DNA of 5,744 bases, from contig QMVZ01000104.1 in the NCBI GenBank assembly GCA_003661365.1, forward strand, positions 1-5,744, read 5' to 3'. This DNA is from Thermoproteota archaeon. GTDB lineage: Archaea; Korarchaeota; Korarchaeia; Korarchaeales; Korarchaeaceae. Position 1 is the first letter of the stretch. Each line of letters opens with the position of its first letter. Positions 1 to 4,861 of the stretch are shown here, in pieces. The position numbers and the translations under genes were made by a program. The notes under the pieces are model-generated. The model was not told where the DNA came from, ran no database searches, and was given only the letters and a program-made list of their open reading frames with translations.

Positions 1-2
1 AA

Positions 3-308
3 ATGCTAGAGGAGGAACCAACTACTGGGGAAAAACTCGTCCTGAAATTTATCAAGGAGCTTCATGCCAAAGATAAGAGGGTTAGGGTTTTAGATCTCAT
101 CAAGCTCGTGGAGAAAGGGACGGGAATGGGGCACAAGGAGATCATGGAAGCCATAACAGGGCTTGAGAAGAAGGGATTCATCAGACTAGCAGACGGGCAA
201 GATATAGGCGTCAAGGAGGAGAGAGAACCGATTAAATATCCCAAGGAAATTGTGGAGCTTAAAACTAAGATAGAAAGGCTTAAAAATCTCATCATGAAGA
301 TGACTTAG
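3..308 (+). CDS. small winged-helix DNA-binding protein with C-terminal coiled coil
   Basis: A probable cytoplasmic transcriptional regulator of 101 aa. Residues about 9-22 and 28-38 form two predicted helices. Residues 43-57 (MGHKEIMEAITGLEKKG) have the look of a recognition helix, followed by a short wing at 58-70 (FIRLADGQ). This order is typical of archaeal winged-helix proteins of the MarR/ArsR type. Residues 79-99 are a charged heptad-like helix (KEIVELKTKIERLKNLI) that could dimerise the protein. The ATG lies only two bases from the window edge, so no promoter or ribosome binding site can be seen and the true start may lie upstream. No other in-frame start was found nearby downstream. 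The gene ends in TAG and overlaps the convergent DUF457 gene by 17 bases. The fold call is fairly firm; the target genes and ligand are unknown. Confidence 0.72.
   Translation: MLEEEPTTGEKLVLKFIKELHAKDKRVRVLDLIKLVEKGTGMGHKEIMEAITGLEKKGFIRLADGQDIGVKEEREPIKYPKEIVELKTKIERLKNLIMKMT
281..289 (-). terminator. candidate T-run terminator for the DUF457 gene
   Basis: On the minus strand, five consecutive T (GAGATTTTTAAG) begin six bases after the TGA stop of the DUF457 gene. Archaeal RNA polymerase commonly terminates at short T runs without a hairpin. The site lies inside the coding region of the convergent winged-helix gene, so it is a weak, position-based call. Confidence 0.28.
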
Positions 309-942
309 ATTTGATTTCTATCTCTTTAGAAGACTTTGGATTTCTTCGGAGACTTAAACGCTTTAGGATCAAATCCCTAAAATGGGGCTCGCCGATGAAG
401 ACCAGGTTCAGACAAAATGCCAATAGAAAGAAGGTATAACGCATCCAATTAGGCATGTAGGGGCTCAGGGAAAAAGGTGATAGCAGTGGGACGTTTAGCT
501 TGTCAAGAGCCATGTGCAAGAGGAAACTTGATGTCATGACAACTACCAACTCCTTTTTCTTAAAGAGAAAAAGGTAACCCAGATCAGCTAGAGACAGAAA
601 TACGAGGCTATGGGAGATTCTCGCAGGAACGGGAAGTCCGAGCAGGAAAGGAACGTGATCTAGGTCCATAAGCACGGATGTGAAGACCGAAAAGATCACG
701 TAACTCGGCTCTAAGGTAAATAATCCGAGGAAAAACCCAAAAATTCCATGCATTATACTGTCAAACTTCATAGAAGGACTGATCCTAGAGACAGCAACCG
801 TCAAGTTTGAGGTAGAGATCTTCAAAAGCATAGAAAGGCAATTTGGTTGGATGTACACAACCGACAGGATTGTAAAGGCTAGAAGGAATGCTAGGAAAAT
901 TAAGCACCATAGCAAGCTATCTCTCAGCGATATCTCCCTCAA
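292..942 (-). CDS. DUF457/YdjM-like membrane-bound putative metal-dependent hydrolase
   Basis: Polytopic membrane protein of about 216 aa from the TTG at 942. The spaced conserved residues are those of the DUF457 family (YdjM, 'LexA-binding, inner membrane-associated putative hydrolase'): His65 in IMHG, then DLDH (93-96), R..HS (R108, H111), HMALD (143-147) and SPF shortly after. These His/Asp residues sit at membrane edges and resemble a metal site. The biochemical reaction is not established for the family. An extra TM segment (about 9-31) precedes the usual first motif, with further segments near 80-102, 112-129, 133-149 and 169-184 and a basic tail. Start choice: an open TTG also exists at 963, but the TATA-like box at 980-987 would place the transcript start near 957, downstream of it. 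The TTG at 942 has GGTGG a few bases before it. The 3' end overlaps the convergent winged-helix gene by 17 bases. Confidence 0.72.
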   Translation of the reverse strand: MREISLRDSLLWCLIFLAFLLAFTILSVVYIQPNCLSMLLKISTSNLTVAVSRISPSMKFDSIMHGIFGFFLGLFTLEPSYVIFSVFTSVLMDLDHVPFLLGLPVPARISHSLVFLSLADLGYLFLFKKKELVVVMTSSFLLHMALDKLNVPLLSPFSLSPYMPNWMRYTFFLLAFCLNLVFIGEPHFRDLILKRLSLRRNPKSSKEIEIKSKSSS

Positions 943-979
943 GAAACCACCGATAACCCGCAACGAACTCTATCCTTCC

Positions 980-987
980 TTATAAAA
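980..987 (-). promoter_or_regulatory. TATA-like box of the DUF457 gene
   Basis: The minus strand reads GGGTTTTATAAGG here. TTTTATAA is a good archaeal TATA box preceded by a G-rich stretch. A transcript start about 23-26 bases downstream falls near 957. That leaves a leader of about 15 bases containing GGTGG before the TTG at 942, and supports that start over the TTG at 963. Confidence 0.5.
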
Positions 988-1044
988 CCCTACCCATCTC
1001 TCAGGCCAGCTAATTGATACAAACTTTCTGGCATCAAATGTTAG

Positions 1045-1058
1045 ATTGAAAAAGAGGA
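1045..1058 (-). terminator. candidate T-rich terminator after the three-TM gene
   Basis: Directly after the TGA stop at 1061-1059, the minus strand reads TCCTCTTTTTCAATC. It holds a run of five T within a pyrimidine-rich stretch and no strong hairpin. This is the pattern expected of an archaeal oligo-T terminator, and it separates this gene from the downstream DUF457 gene, which has its own TATA-like box. Confidence 0.38.
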
Positions 1059-1493
1059 TCAAACTAAAACCAAGATGATTGTGAGGACCACAACGAAGAT
1101 CCCCATAAGTATCATTGCTATCTCCGAGCTATCGAGTTCCTCATTGATCTTCTCTCTAACCATAGGATCTTCAGTTATTGTATCAGCAAGCCTAGATAAT
1201 AACCTTTTCCTGATCCTAATATCACGTAGCCCAACGAAATCGGTAAAAAGTCCTAAGATAGCGAAAAATAGCAAGGAATAAAGTCCGTATGAGTTTACAA
1301 TTAACTGGGTCAGGGTAGCTCCAATTCCCATGAAAAAGGCCACGAGAGCAAGGGTGAAGTTCCTTATATCCCTGAAGTCCTCTTTCAACTCTTGATACAT
1401 CGAGCTTAAGATGCCTGTCGAAAGGTCAGGACTTCTCCTCTTTATTCCTTCAATTTTCTCCAAAATCCTTGACTCCACCAAAGAGCTTTCCAT
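1059..1493 (-). CDS. three-TM membrane protein of unknown function
   Basis: I do not recognise a family. The 144-aa protein has a charged N-terminal part (1-44) with two probable amphipathic helices (ESRILEKIEGIKRR and MYQELKEDFRDIR). Two closely spaced membrane segments follow (about 45-67 and 69-89), then a basic, charged loop (90-122, including RDIRIRKRLLSRLAD and EKINEELD), and a third membrane segment that runs to the C-terminus (about 125-144, ending ILVLV). A TTG codon directly precedes the ATG. The ATG at 1493-1491 is preferred because the TATA-like box at 1519-1525 lies about 26-30 bases before it, which predicts an almost leaderless mRNA. The gene is divergent from the ABC ATPase gene across 205 bases. 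The short soluble helices with a hydrophobic hairpin suggest a scaffold or accessory membrane protein, but no function can be supported. Confidence 0.68.
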   Translation of the reverse strand: MESSLVESRILEKIEGIKRRSPDLSTGILSSMYQELKEDFRDIRNFTLALVAFFMGIGATLTQLIVNSYGLYSLLFFAILGLFTDFVGLRDIRIRKRLLSRLADTITEDPMVREKINEELDSSEIAMILMGIFVVVLTIILVLV

Positions 1494-1517
1494 CAACTGG
1501 CTTCTTGATTCAAAAGA

Positions 1518-1527
1518 GTATTTATGG
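1518..1527 (-). promoter_or_regulatory. TATA-like box of the three-TM gene
   Basis: The minus strand reads CCATAAATACTC, with ATAAATA at 1525-1519. The distance to the ATG at 1493 (about 26 bases) places the predicted transcript start at or just before the start codon. No Shine-Dalgarno sequence is visible between them, so a leaderless transcript is likely. Confidence 0.45.
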
Positions 1528-1603
1528 AAGCCAGGTCTTCATCGACTTCTCAGATCAATGATTTCCATAGCCCCTTACATTGCCTACTATACTCATTCTG
1601 GGT

Positions 1604-1617
1604 TGAAAGTTTAAAGA
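1604..1617 (+). promoter_or_regulatory. candidate BRE/TATA promoter upstream of the ABC ATPase
   Basis: GAAAGTTTAAAGAAG combines a purine-rich BRE-like stretch with a TTTAAA TATA core. It would start transcription near 1636-1640, giving a leader of about 60 bases. The palindrome at 1618-1636 would then lie between TATA box and start site, a classic repressor position. It competes with a weaker element at 1666-1675. Confidence 0.33.
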
Positions 1618-1636
1618 AGCTGATTATTGATCAGCT
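1618..1636. promoter_or_regulatory. palindromic candidate operator
   Basis: AGCTGAT-TATTG-ATCAGCT is a perfect inverted repeat with 7-bp arms and a 5-base spacer, 62 bases before the ATPase ATG. CAGCT occurs again at 1644-1648, twelve bases after its copy in the right arm. Such symmetry in a divergent intergenic region suggests a binding site for a dimeric regulator. A regulatory role is inferred, not shown. Confidence 0.4.
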
Positions 1637-1665
1637 AAATTGACAGCTTTAACCAATCAGATGGG

Positions 1666-1675
1666 AGTTAAAAGG
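1666..1675 (+). promoter_or_regulatory. alternative weak TATA-like element of the ABC ATPase
   Basis: AGTTAAAAGG is centred about 28 bases before the ATG at 1699 and would give a leaderless mRNA like that predicted for the divergent gene. Its match to a TATA box is poorer than TTTAAA at 1611-1616. No Shine-Dalgarno sequence precedes the ATG, which favours this leaderless reading. Confidence 0.3.
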
Positions 1676-1698
1676 AAGCCATTGCTAAGTTATCAACG

Positions 1699-2403
1699 AT
1701 GCATCTAAATCGAAAGCAAGTGGACACCGGGCCAATAGCTAGCTTGAGAGATGTTTGGAAGGCTTACAAGGGAGAGGAGTACATTTTAAAGGGCATTGAC
1801 CTGGGAATAGGGCATGGAGACTTCCTATGCATCCTAGGGCCTTCAGGAGCCGGCAAATCAACACTTCTTAGGATAATAGGGCTTCTGGACAGACCTTCAA
1901 GGGGCGAGGTAGAGGTCTTCGGCAGGAACGTAGCTGAGCTAAGCGATGATGAGGCTGCGCGCATCAGGCTGGAGAGGATAGGCTACATCTTCCAATCGAT
2001 CGACCTGATACCTCACATCACTATAAGGGAGAACATAGAGGTACCGATGTATCTTAGGGGAGTGAGAGGAGCTGAGAGGAGAGCAAGGGCACTTGAGCTA
2101 TTGGATCGCTTTGGATTGAGGCATCTGGCTGATAGGTATCCCCATGAGGTTAGCTTGGGCGAGCAGCAGAGGGTTGCAGCGATGCGTGCACTGGCCAACG
2201 GTCCATCTCTGATAATTGCGGACGAGCCAGTTGCCCATCTAGACGAGGAAAACGCTCAGCTCCTCTTCGAGCTATTGAAGACGCTTAACAGAGAGGATTC
2301 GGTCTCCATCGTAATGGCTACGACTAGCGAGGAGGAGGCAGGGGTGGCAGACAGAGTGTATCTGCTACGAAGGGGCAGGCTTAGCCTAGGATATCAGGTA
2401 TAG
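1699..2403 (+). CDS. ABC transporter ATP-binding protein, MacB/LolD type, with divergent interface motifs
   Basis: A full-length (234 aa) nucleotide-binding subunit resembling MJ0796/LolD/MacB ATPases, which power membrane export or lipoprotein/peptide handling with a partner permease. Seen in order: A-loop Tyr23, Walker A GPSGAGKST (47-55), Q-loop Gln99 in YIFQSIDLIP, a signature region YPHEVSLGEQQRV (147-159), Walker B LIIADEP (171-177) with catalytic Glu176, and a D-loop at 179-182 (AHLD). Odd features: the signature LSGGQ is VSLGE, the usual ADEPTGxLD is ADEPVAHLD, and the H-loop histidine (VTHD) is replaced by threonine (ATTS, Thr209). The frame is intact, so this looks like divergence rather than decay. 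No permease gene lies in the window. The gene ends 18 bases inside the convergent UbiA gene. The family is secure; the substrate, and whether ATP hydrolysis is normal, are unknown. Confidence 0.93.
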   Translation: MHLNRKQVDTGPIASLRDVWKAYKGEEYILKGIDLGIGHGDFLCILGPSGAGKSTLLRIIGLLDRPSRGEVEVFGRNVAELSDDEAARIRLERIGYIFQSIDLIPHITIRENIEVPMYLRGVRGAERRARALELLDRFGLRHLADRYPHEVSLGEQQRVAAMRALANGPSLIIADEPVAHLDEENAQLLFELLKTLNREDSVSIVMATTSEEEAGVADRVYLLRRGRLSLGYQV

Positions 2404-3237
2404 CAGGAGCATGATCGCAGCAAGCAGTGAACCACGAAGCCTGAGGGCCTTTATCACCTCCTCTGGTTTTACGGCACCTGTTTTAAGCTTCAAAAGAGGC
2501 TCAAGAAGGATCACTCCGGAAGGGATGAAGATCGCGAAGATCAGGGGAAGAGCTCCGATCGAAACCATCAGAACGTAAATCATGATGGAGATTAGCATTA
2601 AAGCCATGGCGAGGTCAATGCTGCGTTCCACTCCAATCAAACTGGTTGTCCTCTTAGCTGCATATGCTCCAGTATCCATATCCCTTACCTGTTGAAGGAT
2701 GCAAGAGGTGCAGGAGAGCAAAAAGGCGATTCCAGCCAGGAGAAGCGATGTCATGTCTAGAGACTTGTAAAGGGCATATCCCATCAAGGCGTAGAGGGCT
2801 GGTCCCGCTCCATGGGTAAGCAGGTCCAATACAGGCTTATCCTTAAGCCTAGGTCCCCACGAGTAGGTCGATAGGAGAAGGACCGTGGAAATCCCGATGA
2901 CGGCCACGCTGAGCTCCATGAACGGGAGCAGAACAAGGGAAAGAAGGGCAAGAATCGTGAAGGCAAGGAAAGCATCTTTTCTCTTCAGTCTTCCAGATGC
3001 TATTGGGTTTCTCCAATCCTCTCTAGCTCTATCCTCCTCCTCATCCATTATATCGTTCAAAACGAAGGCTGACATTGAGGAAAAGGCGACGAAGAGCAAC
3101 AAGGAGGCAAGATGGAGGTCAATGCGCTTTGTGGCAAGAAGGGCTCCTGCCAGGGCTGAGAATATGAATAGAGGCAAGTACTCTTGCAACCTAAGAAGAT
3201 CAGCCCAAGCCTTCATGGGTCCTTTATCGCTGGCCAT
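2386..3237 (-). CDS. UbiA-family prenyltransferase
   Basis: A 283-aa integral membrane enzyme that would transfer a polyprenyl group from its diphosphate to an acceptor. The first Asp-rich motif is clear: N61 D62 xx D65 xxx D69, followed by NPIASGRL (77-84). The middle motif YSWGPRLKDKPVLDLL (125-140) is like that of aromatic or carotenoid-type UbiA enzymes. The second motif is VRDMDTGAYAAKRT (184-197): the first Asp (186) and KRT are present, but the second Asp of DxxxD is Gly190, with Asp188 nearby. About eight to nine hydrophobic segments match the family fold. The start is set by GGTGAGG just before the ATG. It is the last visible gene of the glycosyltransferase operon, 28 bases after the GT-C-like gene, and overlaps the convergent ATPase gene by 18 bases. 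Acceptor candidates include glycerolipid, quinone precursor or carotenoid (lycopene-elongase type); none can be chosen. Confidence 0.9.
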   Translation of the reverse strand: MASDKGPMKAWADLLRLQEYLPLFIFSALAGALLATKRIDLHLASLLLFVAFSSMSAFVLNDIMDEEEDRAREDWRNPIASGRLKRKDAFLAFTILALLSLVLLPFMELSVAVIGISTVLLLSTYSWGPRLKDKPVLDLLTHGAGPALYALMGYALYKSLDMTSLLLAGIAFLLSCTSCILQQVRDMDTGAYAAKRTTSLIGVERSIDLAMALMLISIMIYVLMVSIGALPLIFAIFIPSGVILLEPLLKLKTGAVKPEEVIKALRLRGSLLAAIMLLLYLIS

Positions 3238-3239
3238 TT

Positions 3240-3246
3240 CCTCACC
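3240..3246 (-). promoter_or_regulatory. ribosome binding site of the UbiA gene
   Basis: The minus strand reads GGTGAGG two bases before the ATG at 3237 (four bases from GGTGA). It pairs with the archaeal 16S 3' end (CACCUCC). No TATA-like box is seen in the 28-base gap, so the gene is probably read from the upstream operon and fixed at this start. Confidence 0.6.
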
Positions 3247-3265
3247 TTGAAGGCTTTACTCAAAG

Positions 3266-4861
3266 TCACACGAAGAAGATCAAGTTTCTCCCGCTGGAAT
3301 AAACGAGAGATAATCTTTCATTGCTGTAAATAGAACTCAAGACTAGGGGATCGAGGGCTATTCCTTGGGTATAGGCTATGTAACCGACCTCCTTCATCAG
3401 ATCCGTTAGGACGATACAGCCCTCGGGAGGCTTGCCCTCTCCCATCAGGAAGCGGAGAGGCCCATGAACGCTCACGTTCATCCTGTTATAAAGAAGGTAA
3501 GAGAGCCTGATGTCCCCGTGTACCTTGACCCCTTGAGATCGCTGAACTATCCACCTTGCCTGCACTACATCGTGCACCGAGTAAACCCTCTGGCTACCTC
3601 CCAGAGGGCCTGAGAGGAATGAGGTGTAGGGCAAGGTAAACGCCATCCCACCAGCTATGAGCACCAGAAATAGTGTTCCTGCAAAACTACTCCGAAAGTT
3701 AAGCCATCTACTTGAGGCAAGGATCAAAACTCCCATGAAGAGGAAGTTTCCAAGCCTGTAGGCATTTGAGGGCAGACCAGGTGTCCCGAAAATAATGTAA
3801 AGCTCTACAGCAAGAAGGCCGAAGATCCACATGCCGATGAAGGCCATTCCACCCCTCCCCCAGGCTTTCTCTAGGGGCTCGGCTCCAAAAACAGCCAGAA
3901 GGGCAGCACCCAAATAAGGTGAGAGCAAAAGGAGGTCTATGATCGAGATGGTAGGGGCCCCAACCATTATCTGGAGCTTCAGAGCAGCTAAGATGAGTCC
4001 AAAGGTCAGAGCTAGGGATAACTTGATCCACCTCCTAACCCAAAGCGATGGGCTTCTCAGGAGAGAGGGACTCAGGACGAAGGGAAGGAAGAGGACGATC
4101 TGATAGGCCATGAGAGAAATGACATCCGTCTCGCTCAAGCGGAAAGGCAGGGCCCTTTGAGCGTGAAAGGAGAAATAGGCTAGGAGGGAAAGGGCAAAGG
4201 CGAGTATGATGAAAGCTGACAAGAGCAAGGAGGAGCCACGGGTTTCAGGATATAGGAGATGGGAGAGGAGGAGATAAGCTGAAAGGACAAGGGCCGCAAC
4301 GCTCGTCAGGTGGTGAGACAGGATGAGGGAAGGTATGACGGCAAGGACGAGCAGGCTGAACTTAGCACCATCTCGCATCCCCCTAGCTAGGAGGAAAAGG
4401 ACGAGCAGAAACAAGGGAAGGGCATACCCCTCCTTCGTTATCCCAGCGGTTAGGACGGTCTCCCCTCCTGCAAGACCGAAGAGCAAGGATGCTGCTAGCG
4501 AACAAGATGAGCTGGAGCCCATCCTCCTAAGGAAGGCATAGAGAACAAGGATGCTAAAGGAGCTCACGAGAGGAGAAACAACTGGCAAGAGGGAAATGGG
4601 CTTGATCCCAACTACATTTGATAGAAGGACGGCGAAAAGAGGTAGTCCGGGCCAGTATATGTTGTAGTTGTCGAAACCCATTTCCGGCCTTAGGGGGACT
4701 GGTGTCCTCTCCAGCAGCGTGTCGACGATGGGGAACATGGTCCAGCTGTCGGTGTGGTAGGGAACTCCCGAAACTAAGTATGGGGAAAGGCGCAGGATGA
4801 ATGCCATAACTAGGATGAAGAGCAAAATCGCAACGTTTCGTGGCCTCTCAACCACATTCAT
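3266..4861 (-). CDS. polytopic GT-C-like membrane glycosyltransferase (putative)
   Basis: A 531-aa protein with about 12 membrane segments and a C-terminal soluble region (about 425-531). The layout is that of GT-C enzymes (oligosaccharyl transferase/PMT/Ari-like), which move sugars from lipid-phosphate donors on the outer membrane face. After TM1 (about 9-29) the first outer loop carries HTDSW (36-40); Asp38 is the expected position of a GT-C catalytic Asp. NIYWPG (67-72) recalls the YxPG-like element after the first loop in Stt3/AglB. Other landmarks are TAGITKEGYALPL (138-150), a histidine pair in LSHHLTS (181-187) and NAYRLGNF (366-373); such motifs recur, from memory, in uncharacterised archaeal membrane proteins. 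The ATG overlaps the TGA of the GT2 gene (ATGA), with GAGGAG eleven bases upstream (4873-4878), implying translational coupling. Family assignment rests on topology and motifs, so the exact activity is open; a non-catalytic membrane protein is possible. Confidence 0.72.
   Translation of the reverse strand: MNVVERPRNVAILLFILVMAFILRLSPYLVSGVPYHTDSWTMFPIVDTLLERTPVPLRPEMGFDNYNIYWPGLPLFAVLLSNVVGIKPISLLPVVSPLVSSFSILVLYAFLRRMGSSSSCSLAASLLFGLAGGETVLTAGITKEGYALPLFLLVLFLLARGMRDGAKFSLLVLAVIPSLILSHHLTSVAALVLSAYLLLSHLLYPETRGSSLLLSAFIILAFALSLLAYFSFHAQRALPFRLSETDVISLMAYQIVLFLPFVLSPSLLRSPSLWVRRWIKLSLALTFGLILAALKLQIMVGAPTISIIDLLLLSPYLGAALLAVFGAEPLEKAWGRGGMAFIGMWIFGLLAVELYIIFGTPGLPSNAYRLGNFLFMGVLILASSRWLNFRSSFAGTLFLVLIAGGMAFTLPYTSFLSGPLGGSQRVYSVHDVVQARWIVQRSQGVKVHGDIRLSYLLYNRMNVSVHGPLRFLMGEGKPPEGCIVLTDLMKEVGYIAYTQGIALDPLVLSSIYSNERLSLVYSSGRNLIFFV

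Noticed and set aside
3..308. Part of a toxin-antitoxin or phage regulator module with the DUF457 gene
   Set aside because: The genes are convergent, not co-transcribed, and neither has toxin, nuclease or phage features.
1411..1614. Plus-strand open frame of 67 codons over the start of the three-TM gene
   Set aside because: Most of it lies antisense to the three-TM gene and it runs through that gene's TATA box. It has no ribosome binding site and no recognisable protein pattern.
1944..2008. Second C/D-box-like pair (GATGATGA and CTGA) inside the ATPase gene
   Set aside because: Internal C' and D' boxes are lacking, and the bases are explained by codons for conserved SDDEA and DLIP residues.
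2377..2387. AGGCT-T-AGCCT inverted repeat at the ATPase/UbiA junction as a terminator hairpin
   Set aside because: The arms are 5 bp with a one-base loop and no T run follows on either strand, so it is unlikely to act as a terminator.
2386..3237. UbiA protein as a decaprenyl-phosphoribose (DPPR) synthase feeding the GT-C enzyme
   Set aside because: The idea would fit the operon, as in mycobacterial arabinan synthesis. However, the YSWGPRLKDKP middle region resembles ordinary UbiA prenyl acceptor enzymes more than, from memory, DPPR synthases.
4205..4280. Possible C/D box guide RNA on the plus strand (ATGATGA at 4205 with GCTGA near 4275)
   Set aside because: It lies antisense within the GT-C-like gene. 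A CTGA follows the C box almost at once, and no proper C'/D' pair with room for guides is present.
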